From contig OZ257137.1 of assembly GCA_965279115.1 (NCBI GenBank), positions 2,294,001 through 2,358,000 of the forward strand: a DNA stretch of 64,000 nt. Direction: 5' to 3'. The DNA comes from JAEUOS01 sp965279115 (GTDB taxonomy: Bacteria > Pseudomonadota > Gammaproteobacteria > Burkholderiales > JAEUOS01). The translations under genes were made by a program, and so were the position numbers. The notes below the pieces were generated by a model, which saw only the letters and a program-made list of their open reading frames with translations, was not told the DNA's origin and did not search any database. Below are positions 21,469 to 30,460 of the stretch, piece after piece; within the stretch, counting starts at the first letter, position 1; every line of letters starts with the position of its first letter.

Positions 21469-23429
21469 TCCTGCGCCACGTCGATCACCCGCCAGGCGGG
21501 CAAGGCGAACTCGAAACATGCTCCGCCTTGCGGACCCGAGGTCGCGGCCACCCTGCCGCCATGACGCTCGACGATGCGCCTGACCGTCGCCAACCCGACA
21601 CCGGTGCCTTCGAAATCCGCGGCGGCGTGCAGACGCTGGAACATGCCGAAGAGTTTGCCCGCGTAAGCAGTGTCGAACCCCACGCCGTTGTCCGTCACGC
21701 TGAATACGACCTCGCCGTTTTCGCTGCGCGCGTCGATGGAAATGGCAGGTTTTTCAGCGCGCGCACTGAATTTGGCCGCGTTGCCGATCAGGTTGGCCCA
21801 CACCTGCCGCAGGAGGATCGGATCGCCGCGTACCACCGGCAGCCGTCCCACCGTAACGGCCACGGCGGACGCATCGACGGTTTCTTCAAGCACCGAAGCG
21901 ACCACCGCCTGCATCGAAACCCGGCCGTCGACCGGCGCAGTCCGTCCCAGGCGCGAGAACTCGAGCAGGCCATCGACCAGTTCCGCCATCCGTCGCGCGC
22001 TGCGGCTGATCTGTTCGGCGTCGCGCTGGGCGGAGGCCGGCAGCACCGCCTGATGCTCCATCTTGAGCAGGCTGGCGAAGCCATCCATTGCCCGCAGCGG
22101 GGCACGCAGATCGTGCGCAACCGTATGGCTGAAGGCCTCGAGCTCGCGATTGGCCTCGGCGAGTTCGCGGGCGCGCTGTTCCAGGGCGCCTTGATGCCGG
22201 GTATTGGCGTCCAGCAAACCGAGTTGCGCGTCCATGATGCCTTGCTGCAGGGCGCGGATGCGCGAAGTCAGCGCCATGGAAAGCAGCACCACGTCGAACG
22301 CCAGGCCGATATGGAGCCCGTAGGTGGCCACCGGATTGGCCGGGAAAAGCGCGAAATTGCGCAGCGCGCCCAGCACCACGAAAAACAGCAGGCAACTCCA
22401 GGCGAGCAAAAAGTAGCGCGCCGGCTTGAAGCCGCGCAACAGCGCCTTGACGCCTATCCACAGGGTAACCAGGGCCCCGCAGGGCGCGACGAAGCTGAGC
22501 ACGCGCATGATCGCGCCATACTCGAGAACCAGGCCGGTGCCCGAAACCACCGCGAGGCCGCCCGCGGCGGCGATGGTGCCAATCATGAGCCGATCGAGCC
22601 GCGGCTCCTGACGCTTTGTGTCGAGGAATGCCCGCGCGAACAGCCCGCCAAACATGAGCGCTAAGCAGAGGAAGAAGGCCAGCGCATGATTGGCCACCCA
22701 TATGTTTTCCGGCCACAGATGCTCGAACGCGAAACCGTCGAAGACGAACAGGCCCATGCCGAAATTGCCGACATAAGCCACGTACCAGAGGTAGGCGCGA
22801 TCCCGCAGTGAAAGGAATACGACCAGGTTGTACAGAAACAAGGCGATGAGCAGCCCGTAGAACATGCCGAACACCAGTTGCGCGCTACGCTCGTGCCTGG
22901 CAAACGCCTCCGCCGTCCAGAGCGTCAATGGCGCGGTCAGGGTGTTGGCACTGGCCACCCGCAGGAAATAGACGGTCGGCGCCCCGGCGTCGACATCGAT
23001 GCGAAATACATGGTTGCGGTGCGGCACGGGGCGCGCGTGCCACGGGACATGGTCACCGGCACGCTGGACCTCGAAACCACCGCCCGGCCTGGGAGTATAG
23101 AACTCGACCACGTCGAGACTGGCCAGGCCAACCTCGAGCAAGAGCCTTGATCGGCTTTGCCCGGGATCTATGACGAAGCACAACCAATGGTGCGCGCGGT
23201 CATAACCGAAATTGACATGGTCCTGGTTGATGGGCACAAAGTCCGCCGCCAGTTTGGGGCCGGCCACTTCGGCTATTTCGAGCTTTCCGGTCGGATCACG
23301 GAAGTCGGAAACCTTGCGGCTGATGATCATGCGGCCGGTTTCGGCGAGCTCGCCGACGGCAATCGCCGGACTGGCCGCAGCTACGTCATGTGCCCAAATC
23401 AGGAACAACCAAATCCACCAACCCCGCAT
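21465..23429 (-). CDS. 7TM-DISM sensor histidine kinase
   Basis: This 654-residue membrane sensor has a signal peptide (about 1-20), a periplasmic 7TMR-DISMED2 beta-domain (about 25-165), a seven-helix 7TMR-DISM domain (about 175-385, YGLLIALFLYNLVVFLSL onwards), a short coiled coil (EQRARELAEANRELEA), HisKA with the phospho-acceptor His in SHTVAHDLRAPL, and HATPase_c with NLIGNAAKFS, DNGVGFD and GTGVGLATVRRI. The cytosolic kinase half is related to phytochrome-type kinases. No response regulator is adjacent, so it is an orphan. The signal is unknown; 7TM-DISM sensors often perceive carbohydrates or other periplasmic ligands. The start is the ATG giving MRGWWIW. Confidence 0.92.
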   Translation of the reverse strand: MRGWWIWLFLIWAHDVAAASPAIAVGELAETGRMIISRKVSDFRDPTGKLEIAEVAGPKLAADFVPINQDHVNFGYDRAHHWLCFVIDPGQSRSRLLLEVGLASLDVVEFYTPRPGGGFEVQRAGDHVPWHARPVPHRNHVFRIDVDAGAPTVYFLRVASANTLTAPLTLWTAEAFARHERSAQLVFGMFYGLLIALFLYNLVVFLSLRDRAYLWYVAYVGNFGMGLFVFDGFAFEHLWPENIWVANHALAFFLCLALMFGGLFARAFLDTKRQEPRLDRLMIGTIAAAGGLAVVSGTGLVLEYGAIMRVLSFVAPCGALVTLWIGVKALLRGFKPARYFLLAWSCLLFFVVLGALRNFALFPANPVATYGLHIGLAFDVVLLSMALTSRIRALQQGIMDAQLGLLDANTRHQGALEQRARELAEANRELEAFSHTVAHDLRAPLRAMDGFASLLKMEHQAVLPASAQRDAEQISRSARRMAELVDGLLEFSRLGRTAPVDGRVSMQAVVASVLEETVDASAVAVTVGRLPVVRGDPILLRQVWANLIGNAAKFSARAEKPAISIDARSENGEVVFSVTDNGVGFDTAYAGKLFGMFQRLHAAADFEGTGVGLATVRRIVERHGGRVAATSGPQGGACFEFALPAWRVIDVAQD

Positions 23430-23546
23430 CGGGCCCGTCCCTTCCCCACCGTGAGGCCGGCGTTCCCGCCTCGACCCGTTCCATGTACACCGCATGCACC
23501 GCCGCCGCCGGATGCCCCCTCATCCGGCAACGCCGCCAATTATCCT

Positions 23547-24653
23547 TCAGGACGCGCCGATCGCCTGGTTCACCCGCGGCATGACTTCCTCGGCCATCAG
23601 CACCATCGAGCGACGGGCCAATACCGGGTCCACCCAGTCCATGCCGGCATAGACCAGTTCGCCGAAGTCACCAGCCCCCTCGCGCAGCTTGAGGATGCCC
23701 TCGACCACCTGGTCGACGGTGCCGCAGATCACCAGTTCGTCCAGCAGACGGTCAAGCGTGACGGCGCTGTCGTCCTCGTCAGGGCGTTTCTTGAAGATGA
23801 CGTGGCGTTTGGCCATCATCATCTTGGTGCGCAGCTGGTTCCAGTAGTAGCGGTAGGGGCTGTTGGCGTCCTCGCGGCCATAACGCTGCGCGGTCTTTTC
23901 ATCATCGGCCACGAAGATGGTACGCGCAACGCGCCAGTCGGCGCGATTGGCCACCTGGCCCGCGCGCTTCTTGCCTTCTGCATAGTTGTCCCAATGACTG
24001 GGCAGCCACTGCGCCAAGAGGAAGTTGGCCGAAAGCGGATGGAAGTCGCGCTCGCCCATGGCGATGACGCCCTTCGAGTGCGGCGCCACCACCGTACCGA
24101 TGATCTCCGGGCGCGGGCTTTGCAGGGGCTTGTACATGATGCCGCGGCCGATCTCCGGGCGGCTGGTTTGCGCCGTGGAAACCTTGAACCGGTTGCCGGG
24201 AAAGTCGATGTTGTAGGGCGCCTCGCGCTCCCAGATGGCGAGGATCACGTCGATCGATTCGGCGAAGATCTTGTTGCGCTCGTCCTGCGCAAGCCCCATG
24301 CCCAACGCCTCGGCGTCCGAGGACAGCGCGCCCGGGCTGATGCCGAAAATGAAGCGCCCTTTCGCGAGGTGGTCGAACATCGCCGCATGCGCCGCGATCA
24401 GGGTCGGATGCGTGTGCGAGAGGTTGGAGGTGCCGGTGCCGAGCTTGATCTGCGTGGTCTCGGGGATGAGAGTGGCCAGGAAGATGAAGCTGTTGGTGAC
24501 GTTTTCTGCCTTGTCGGTCAGGTGCTCGCCGACAAAGGCGTCGTAAAAGCCCAGCTTGTCGGCCAGGATGATCGCCTCGCGGTCTTCCTGCAGGGTGGTG
24601 ACGGCGTCGCGCTGCCAGGGATGCAGCGGCATGGTGAAGTAACCGAGTCGCAC
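23547..24653 (-). CDS. LLM class flavin-dependent monooxygenase
   Basis: This 368-residue enzyme has the bacterial-luciferase-like TIM barrel: MRLGYFTMPLHP, FVGEHLTD, IKLGTGTSNLSHTHP, GRFIFGISPGALSSD and a C-terminal CGTVDQVVEGILKL. Family members use reduced FMN and oxygen to hydroxylate or cleave small organics, normally with a separate flavin reductase, which is not nearby. The start is GTG preceded by AAGGATTTCC. It is the last gene of a minus-strand group with a Bug receptor and a ring-hydroxylating oxygenase, so it probably acts in the same degradation pathway. The substrate is unknown. Confidence 0.9.
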   Translation of the reverse strand: MRLGYFTMPLHPWQRDAVTTLQEDREAIILADKLGFYDAFVGEHLTDKAENVTNSFIFLATLIPETTQIKLGTGTSNLSHTHPTLIAAHAAMFDHLAKGRFIFGISPGALSSDAEALGMGLAQDERNKIFAESIDVILAIWEREAPYNIDFPGNRFKVSTAQTSRPEIGRGIMYKPLQSPRPEIIGTVVAPHSKGVIAMGERDFHPLSANFLLAQWLPSHWDNYAEGKKRAGQVANRADWRVARTIFVADDEKTAQRYGREDANSPYRYYWNQLRTKMMMAKRHVIFKKRPDEDDSAVTLDRLLDELVICGTVDQVVEGILKLREGAGDFGELVYAGMDWVDPVLARRSMVLMAEEVMPRVNQAIGAS

Positions 24654-24695
24654 GGAAATCCTTGAATTTGTCTGAAAGAGGTTGGGAGGGTCGAT

Positions 24696-25664
24696 TTACT
24701 GGGGTTCGATGCCGGCGGCCTTGACATAGCCGACCCAGCGCTCGATCTCCTGCTGCACGAACCGGCGCGCCTCGTCGCGCGACAGTGCGCGCGGGGTCAT
24801 GCCGAGCTGGTCGAGGCGGGCGCGGATGGTGGGGTCGGCCTGCGCGTCAAGCACCCAGCGGTTGATGGTTTCGGCAACGTCATTGGGCAGACGAGCCGGC
24901 GCGGCCAGCCCCAGGTAGGCGGTGAGTTCGAAGCCGGGATAACTCTCGGCAATGGCCGGCACATTCGGCCAGACCTTGTGGCGCTCGCGGCCTGTGACCC
25001 CCAGGGCGGTGAGCTTGCCGCCTTCGATGTGGGAGGCACCGGAGGCGTATTCCAGGAACAGCACCTGGATCTGCCCGCCGATCAGGTCGGTGATCGCGTT
25101 TCCGATGGTCTTGTAGGACACCCCGGTCAAGGGCGCGCCGGTGCGCACCCGGAACAGTTCGGCCGCCATCAGCGAGGCGGAGTTGTAATGCCCGTAGAAA
25201 GTTTTGCCCGGGTTGGCCTTTGCGTGCGCGACCACCGCCGCAATCGAGTTGAGCGGGCTGCCGGGCGGCACCACCGCCACCGAACCCAGCGTGCCGAAAG
25301 GCGCGAAGTTCTCGAAATCCCTGAGCGGGTCGTAGGGCAGCTTCTTGTACAGGCTCACGTTCGCCGCGTGGGTGCTGTTGGTGGCCAGCATCAGGGTGTA
25401 ACCGTCGGCGGGCGCGTTTTTCACCAGCTCGGTACCGATGATGCCGTTGGCGCCCGGCTTGTTCTCGATCACCACCGACTGCCTGGTGCGCCCTTCGAGG
25501 TATTGCGCAAAGGCGCGCGCCATCAGGTCGCCCGAACCGCCGGGCCCGAACGGCACGACGATGCGGATGGGTTTGGACGGGTAGGTTTGCGCCGTCACGT
25601 TGCCCGCAGCGAGGGTGGCAAGGGCGGTAAAGGCAAGCGCGACAAAGCGCGGCGGGAAGCGCAT
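24696..25664 (-). CDS. Bug-type (TctC family) solute receptor
   Basis: A 322-residue periplasmic binding protein with a signal peptide ending GNVTAQ (about residue 26) and the family motifs VPFGPGGSGDLMAR, VIENKPGANG, NPGKTFYGHYNSASL and VSYKTIGNA. It sits between the oxygenase beta-subunit gene and the LLM monooxygenase on the same strand (35 and 42 bases apart), so it likely binds the compound that those enzymes degrade. No membrane components of a TTT transporter are present. Confidence 0.92.
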   Translation of the reverse strand: MRFPPRFVALAFTALATLAAGNVTAQTYPSKPIRIVVPFGPGGSGDLMARAFAQYLEGRTRQSVVIENKPGANGIIGTELVKNAPADGYTLMLATNSTHAANVSLYKKLPYDPLRDFENFAPFGTLGSVAVVPPGSPLNSIAAVVAHAKANPGKTFYGHYNSASLMAAELFRVRTGAPLTGVSYKTIGNAITDLIGGQIQVLFLEYASGASHIEGGKLTALGVTGRERHKVWPNVPAIAESYPGFELTAYLGLAAPARLPNDVAETINRWVLDAQADPTIRARLDQLGMTPRALSRDEARRFVQQEIERWVGYVKAAGIEPQ

Positions 25665-25699
25665 GCGGAAGTCTCCGGAATCGTTGTTGTGAAGGAAAG

Positions 25700-26176
25700 C
25701 TAGAGCGGAATGGCCAGCAGGGTGTCGACGCGACGGCTGTCGAGCAGCACCAGCTTGTCCTCGAAAACCGGCGTTTCACCCAGGCGGATGCGGTCGAGGT
25801 AGCGGCCGGTGGCAAACAGCAGGGTGGCGCCGTCGTGCATGATGCGCGCGACGTGGAAGTTGGAGACCGCCTCCACGGTTGTGCCTTCCATCCGGGTGAT
25901 GAGGGTCGCGGACACCACGTGCCGGTAGCCCTGCGCCTCGTAGATGTTGGCATGGCGCAGCGCCGCCACGCGGTCGCGCAACATGGCCGGCGAATCAGCC
26001 TGCGCGATGCACAGCGGCAACCCTGCTGCGTGGTTCTCGGCGGTGGTGATGCGGTAGCGCCCGGTGCTTGAGAAAAACCCCGGCCAGTCTTCCAGCCTGT
26101 CGTCGTCGAGCGCATGCACATAGCGCGCGAGCAGGTTCTCGACCTGCCACTGCACTTGCGGATCAATGGCGGCCAT
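25700..26176 (-). CDS. Aromatic-ring-hydroxylating dioxygenase beta subunit
   Basis: This 158-residue small subunit has the cone-shaped SnoaL/NTF2-like fold: a helical start (QWQVENLLARYVHALDDDRLEDWPGFFS), then a curved sheet with YRITTAENHAAGLPL, RHVVSATLI, VEAVSNFHVARI and KLVLLDSRRVDTLLAIPL. Its ATG overlaps the stop of the alpha-subunit gene (TGATG), the normal coupled arrangement. Beta subunits stabilise the alpha3beta3 hexamer and do not bind the metals. Confidence 0.9.
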   Translation of the reverse strand: MAAIDPQVQWQVENLLARYVHALDDDRLEDWPGFFSSTGRYRITTAENHAAGLPLCIAQADSPAMLRDRVAALRHANIYEAQGYRHVVSATLITRMEGTTVEAVSNFHVARIMHDGATLLFATGRYLDRIRLGETPVFEDKLVLLDSRRVDTLLAIPL

Positions 26177-27408
26177 CAGATGCCCATCCTTGCGCGCCAG
26201 GCCTGCCAGAAACCGCGTACCGAGGTTTCGCTGATGCGCGACTCGCTGGAGGCCACATCGCGGCCGCCCATCTCGACCACCGCTTCGTGACCGCCGGCGC
26301 CGATGACGCCGCGCTGCACGAAGCCGGTGGCGGCGCCATCTTCCATCGAAATAAAGCCGGCCGGCCCGATCAGGTTGGCCTGCAGCAGGCGCAGGCCGGT
26401 GCGCGCGGCGTCATCATCCTCGTAACCGAAGGCGGTCCAGAAAAGTTCGGTGGATTCGAGTCCGCGCGGCGCCACCCGGCGCACCGCCAGGCAGTTCTTG
26501 ATCTGCTGCAGCACGAAGCCGGGAAACACGCCGACGATCTGCACGGTGATGCCGTCGCCGATTTCATCGACCGATGCGAGCACCTCGGGCGCCTCCAGCG
26601 CGAAACCGCTTGCGGCCGAACGCATGCCGGCCTTTTCGTACTCATCCGACTTCACCGCATCGGTGATGGAGTAGCTGACATGGCAGCCTCCATCTCCGCC
26701 GACGATCACCCCGCCGCGCTGCGACAGCCGGTTGATGCGAAAGGTGGTGAAAAACAGGTGCAAAAGGCTCGCATGGTAGGTGTCCTTGACGTTCTCCATG
26801 TAGAGCTTCCAGTTGTTGGGCAGCATCTGGCTGTAGCCACCCAGCGACTTCACCGGCTTCCCCATGACGCGCTTGACCTTCTCGGCCACCTCCGCCCCGA
26901 GATATGCTTCCACCGGCGGCATGTCGTCGGCCAGTGTGCCGAACAGCAGGCCGTGGTAATTCTCGACTTTCAACTGGCGCGGCGCCTGCGCGTCGGGTTG
27001 CGCGTCCGGCAGCATGCCGCCGCTGCCCTTGATGCCACGCCGGAACGCCACGCCGGTGAGCTTGCCCGTGAGGTCGTAGGTCCAGTTGTGATACACGCAA
27101 GCGATCTCGCGCGCCGCGCCGCTCGGCTTTAACGCCAGCAAGGCACCGCGATGCGCGCAGCGGTTCTCGAAGGCATGAAAGGCGCCTTCGGCATCACGCG
27201 TGACCACCACCGGCATGTCGCCGATGTCGCTGGTTTTGTAAGTGTTGTGACCGGGCAGTTCGGCAGCCAGGCACAGGAAGTTCCACGAACGGCCGCGAAA
27301 CACCCGGTCCATTTCCTGGCGATAAAGGTCGGCGTCCTGGTACACCCAGTAGGGCACGCGGGTGAGGCCTTCCTTCGGCCAGGCCGGTGTGTGCGGTGTT
27401 GCGGCCAT
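26176..27408 (-). CDS. Aromatic-ring-hydroxylating dioxygenase alpha subunit (Rieske)
   Basis: A 410-residue oxygenase component. The Rieske 2Fe-2S cluster is bound by Cys84-His86 (CAHRG) and Cys104-His107 (CVYHNW). The catalytic mononuclear iron is held by the two histidines in NVKDTYHASLLH (about residues 205-216), with an acidic ligand in the C-terminal half. Such enzymes add both atoms of O2 to an aromatic ring and need a reductase, sometimes a ferredoxin, which is not in this cluster. I start at the ATG giving MAATPHTP; a GTG 33 bases upstream is also in frame but follows a TATAAT box too closely. The substrate is unresolved. Confidence 0.93.
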   Translation of the reverse strand: MAATPHTPAWPKEGLTRVPYWVYQDADLYRQEMDRVFRGRSWNFLCLAAELPGHNTYKTSDIGDMPVVVTRDAEGAFHAFENRCAHRGALLALKPSGAAREIACVYHNWTYDLTGKLTGVAFRRGIKGSGGMLPDAQPDAQAPRQLKVENYHGLLFGTLADDMPPVEAYLGAEVAEKVKRVMGKPVKSLGGYSQMLPNNWKLYMENVKDTYHASLLHLFFTTFRINRLSQRGGVIVGGDGGCHVSYSITDAVKSDEYEKAGMRSAASGFALEAPEVLASVDEIGDGITVQIVGVFPGFVLQQIKNCLAVRRVAPRGLESTELFWTAFGYEDDDAARTGLRLLQANLIGPAGFISMEDGAATGFVQRGVIGAGGHEAVVEMGGRDVASSESRISETSVRGFWQAWRARMGI

Positions 27409-27443
27409 TGCGCCCGACTCTTCTCGCTGGTTGAACGGCACAA

Positions 27444-27467
27444 ATTATAATGAGCGCTCGCTAAATA
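27444..27467. promoter_or_regulatory. Divergent control region with TATAAT and TetR-like operator
   Basis: Between the dioxygenase alpha gene and the divergent Bug gene. ATTATA at 27444-27449 reads TATAAT toward the dioxygenase. Next to it is an imperfect palindrome, TAATGAGCG-CT-CGCTAAATA, with an exact AGCG/CGCT core (27453-27462) and outer AT matches. The shape resembles TetR/AcrR operators and lies where a repressor would block the -10 element. No regulator gene is adjacent. Inference from symmetry only. Confidence 0.5.
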
Positions 27468-27528
27468 ACGATGGTGCGGCGCCGCATCCGGCAGCTCAGG
27501 ACAGGTTCGCCACCCACTGGAGACAAAG

Positions 27529-28515
27529 ATGAAGCATCCCCTGCGACTCTGGATCGCTGCCGCCGCGTTCGCCCTGCCTTTCATCCTGCCATCGGGCGCT
27601 ACCGCGCAGGATGCCGGCAACTGGCCAAACCGGCCGATCCGCATCGTCGTGCCCTTCCCGGCGGGCGGCACCGCGGACGTGTTGCCCCGTGTGCTGGCGG
27701 AAAAGATCTCGACCCGCCTGGGCCAGAGCGTGCTGATCGAAAACCGCGCCGGCGCCGCCGGCAACATCGGTGCCGAGCTGGTTTACAAGGCCGAGCCCGA
27801 CGGCTACACCTTCCTGGCCGCACCGCCGCCGCCGCTGGTGATCAATCCGAGCCTGTACACCAAGCTGGCGCACGACCCGACCCTGATGGTGCCGGTGGGC
27901 GTGATGGCCGCGGTGCCCAACGTGCTGCTGGTGCACCCCAAGGTTGCGGCCAACAGCATGCAGGAGTTCATCACCTACCTTAAGGCCAACCCGGACAAGC
28001 TCAACTACGCCTCGCAGGGCAGCGGTTCCACCTCGCACCTGACTGCTGAGCTGTTCAAGTCCATGGCCGGCGTGCGCCTCACCCACGTGCCCTACAAGGG
28101 CACCGCCCCGGCGCTGACTGACCTGCTGGCCGGCCAGGTCGAGGTGATGTTCGACAACCTCGGCGTTTCGCTGCAACATGTGAAGTCGGGCAAGCTGAAA
28201 GCGCTGGCCATCGGCAGCGAAAAGCGTGTTTCCTCACTGCCCAACGTACCCACCGTGGCTGAGGCCGGGCTCCCGGGTTTTGTGGCGATCGCCTGGTTCG
28301 GCGTGGTGGCACCACCAAAAACCTCGCCTGAGATCGCCGCCAGGTTCTCAGCAGCCATCGCCGAGGCGCTCAAGCACCCCGACGTGCAGCGCCGTCTGGT
28401 CGAACTTTCCGCTGAGCCGGTGGGCAACACGCCGGCCGAGATGGCGGCGTTCATGAAGGATGAGGTCGAGCGCTGGCGGCGGGTGATCAGGAGTGCGGGG
28501 GTGAAGGTGGATTGA
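27529..28515 (+). CDS. Bug-type (TctC family) solute receptor
   Basis: A 328-residue periplasmic receptor with a signal peptide ending GATAQ (about residue 25), then VPFPAGGTADVLPR, LIENRAGAAGNIG, NPDKLNYASQGSGSTSHL and HVPYKGTAPALTDLLAG. It is divergent from the ring-hydroxylating dioxygenase operon and shares its 120-base control region, so both may respond to the same aromatic substrate. It is the last normal-GC gene before the AT-richer accessory region. Confidence 0.92.
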   Translation: MKHPLRLWIAAAAFALPFILPSGATAQDAGNWPNRPIRIVVPFPAGGTADVLPRVLAEKISTRLGQSVLIENRAGAAGNIGAELVYKAEPDGYTFLAAPPPPLVINPSLYTKLAHDPTLMVPVGVMAAVPNVLLVHPKVAANSMQEFITYLKANPDKLNYASQGSGSTSHLTAELFKSMAGVRLTHVPYKGTAPALTDLLAGQVEVMFDNLGVSLQHVKSGKLKALAIGSEKRVSSLPNVPTVAEAGLPGFVAIAWFGVVAPPKTSPEIAARFSAAIAEALKHPDVQRRLVELSAEPVGNTPAEMAAFMKDEVERWRRVIRSAGVKVD

Positions 28516-28702
28516 ACTGGAGCCACCAGGCCAGCCCAGTTACCACACCGCGCTCGCAGCATGTGGATAAGTGTCGTCGAGCCGGAATACGACGTCGATG
28601 GAAATCGTCATTCTTTTACGATCATTCAAACGAGCTCGTTTTGGCGATTGACATTTTGCTGATGGCCCGAAGCAAGGCCGACGCATGCGTCTCATAGCTC
28701 TT

Positions 28703-29446
28703 TCAATCAATTCCAACAGATTGACAGCGAACCAGAGTTTCGAGCACGGATTCATAGAAGTCTGGATGGCACGAGTTTGGACTTACGTGTTTAGCTCCCC
28801 TGTATCCCTTTAACCTCCCTACCTTTCCGTAACCCGCTAGTTCTGGAACAGCGCCGCACCATTCATTCCAACCTTTCATCACCGCGAAGGTTGCGCCACG
28901 AGCAATTCCGAGCCTCACAAGTTCGAAAGAATACATTTGCGAAGGAAGTCGCACCAAGGAATGAGAAAAGTTTTTTGAGCCGTACGGAAAATACTCAACA
29001 GAACAAACCCTAGATTCAAGATATTCATATCCAGCGGCAAGTTGTTGGTCTCGTTGCGCCCTAGGTGTGCCTTGGGGATATGTGAGTACGCGCATACCAA
29101 TATCAGCCGCTAGTGATTTGAAACAACTGGTCCACCAGCGGTCTTTGTTAGTAAGTCCAAAATGCGGTTCCACTAAAGAACCAACGATTTTATGCTTCGC
29201 CTTTTGCTCCGCTAGTGATGGTAATGGCGTTGACGCATCAAACCCAGGATTTAGTTGTAGTACGAATAGGCACGCCGTAAGCGGCGGGCCCATCCAAGGT
29301 TCCGGTATATGTTTTGAAGCGACTTTGTAATTCCCCTTGGCCGTAAGATTAATTTGGTCAATGAAGGGTATGTCGTCAGGCAATATAAAAGATCCCGAAC
29401 CGATGCTAGGCAAATTGTTTTTCCATGGATTGCTTACGCAGGACAT
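28703..29446 (-). CDS. Uncharacterised protein of the accessory operon
   Basis: I do not recognise this 247-residue protein. It is soluble with no signal peptide. Distinct motifs are FVLQLNPGFD (about 60-70), DRWWTSCFKSL, SVEYFPYGSKNF, VRLPSQMYSFELVR, and a final helix FYESVLETLV. The xLNPG turn, an aromatic-rich middle and a late MKGWNEW segment are loosely reminiscent of uracil-DNA-glycosylase-like proteins; that is weak inference. The coding sequence is clearly AT-richer than its surroundings and uses rare codons freely, a sign of transfer. The start ATG follows AAGGAAC. It lies 25 bases after the WYL gene and is probably the last gene of the ATPase-nuclease-WYL operon. Confidence 0.7.
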   Translation of the reverse strand: MSCVSNPWKNNLPSIGSGSFILPDDIPFIDQINLTAKGNYKVASKHIPEPWMGPPLTACLFVLQLNPGFDASTPLPSLAEQKAKHKIVGSLVEPHFGLTNKDRWWTSCFKSLAADIGMRVLTYPQGTPRAQRDQQLAAGYEYLESRVCSVEYFPYGSKNFSHSLVRLPSQMYSFELVRLGIARGATFAVMKGWNEWCGAVPELAGYGKVGRLKGYRGAKHVSPNSCHPDFYESVLETLVRCQSVGID

Positions 29447-29471
29447 GATTCGTTCCTTTTCGTTTAGGTAG

Positions 29472-30455
29472 CTACAAAGCGTTTCCGAGTGAATGTAGAC
29501 CAATTCCGCGTATCCGCTTGGTTACGCGGACTTGCCTTCCAAATCCGCGCAACCACCACTTAAGCTGCGCGGATTCAATAACGGTGGCCGTAATTTCATA
29601 ATGAGCCGCCATTTCCCTTACCGTCTGATCTAAGGACAATGGCGACTCCAGCAAGTGATACCCGGCAGCTTTGTCGATCAGTAAGGTCAACTGAATCTTC
29701 TTGCCTTCTCCAAATCCGAATCGGCCATCGTCATCGTACTTTTGTAGATCAAATCCGCGCGGTCGGTTGAACGGCAACGAAGACTTCGCGCGGAAAATTC
29801 GATGCACGGCCAAACTGCGCTCATTCTCGAAACCTTTGTACCGGCAAACCAGATACAGCCGTGGCCCTTGCTGCGCAAGACCCAAAGGCATGACATCCGC
29901 CTTGGTGTTCCTGCCCTTCGCGTTCTTGTATTCCACCTCCAGCCAGAGGTTCGCATAGAGCGCGTCGCTGATCTCCTCGAAAATGCCGGGGCGGATCTTT
30001 GGCGGCAGAAGCGGCTGCGTCGTGCTGACCACGCGCACTTTTGACAGCCACTCGCGCTCCATCTTGGCATCGGCATGATTGCCGAGGTTGCTGCGGGCCT
30101 GGTTGAAGAATCCATCCATCGACTTCATAAGACTGGCGGGAAGCAGGTTCTTCAAATGGTTTTCGGCCAGCATCAGGAGCAGCGACTCCTGGCGGCTGAG
30201 CATCGGAACAGACATCCCAGCTGCACGTTCCTTCCAGCGGTATCCATAGGGCTTGTTGCGGTCGTCGCGTTCGATGTCGAAGTGCGAGGTGAGCACTTCC
30301 AGTTGGCGCTGGATGGTGCGTAGGTCGCGCGTGAGGCCGGCCTCGTTGAGTTGCGCATGCAACTCCGGCGCGGAGATTTTCCGGTTGCGCGGAATGCGTT
30401 TGAGGAGCTCCAGCGCCAGCAGCAGGGTTTCGAGGTTGTCGGGACGCTTAGGCAT
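29472..30455 (-). CDS. WYL-domain transcriptional regulator
   Basis: This 327-residue regulator has an N-terminal winged helix (about 1-75: ETLLLALELLKRIP, LNEAGLTRDLRTIQRQLEVL), a middle linker, and a WYL domain (about 155-240) with LEVEYKNAKGR, MPLGLAQQGPRLYLVCRY, RSLAVHRIFRA, followed by a WCX domain (about 245-327, IQLTLLIDKAAGYHLLESPLS). WYL proteins often sense nucleic-acid fragments or nucleotides and repress defence operons. The start is the ATG giving MPKRPDN. It follows the nuclease gene with a five-base gap, so it is in the same operon, and probably controls it. Confidence 0.88.
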   Translation of the reverse strand: MPKRPDNLETLLLALELLKRIPRNRKISAPELHAQLNEAGLTRDLRTIQRQLEVLTSHFDIERDDRNKPYGYRWKERAAGMSVPMLSRQESLLLMLAENHLKNLLPASLMKSMDGFFNQARSNLGNHADAKMEREWLSKVRVVSTTQPLLPPKIRPGIFEEISDALYANLWLEVEYKNAKGRNTKADVMPLGLAQQGPRLYLVCRYKGFENERSLAVHRIFRAKSSLPFNRPRGFDLQKYDDDGRFGFGEGKKIQLTLLIDKAAGYHLLESPLSLDQTVREMAAHYEITATVIESAQLKWWLRGFGRQVRVTKRIRGIGLHSLGNAL

Positions 30456-30460
30456 GCTGG

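Noticed and set aside
21309..22664. 451-codon open frame overlapping the enolase-family gene end and the histidine kinase
   Set aside because: Runs across two recognised genes and has no domain; a shadow.
28562..28570. Perfect DnaA-box match TGTGGATAA near the accessory region
   Set aside because: A single isolated box with no clustering or AT-rich element; a 9-mer occurs by chance at this frequency and the true origin is near dnaA.
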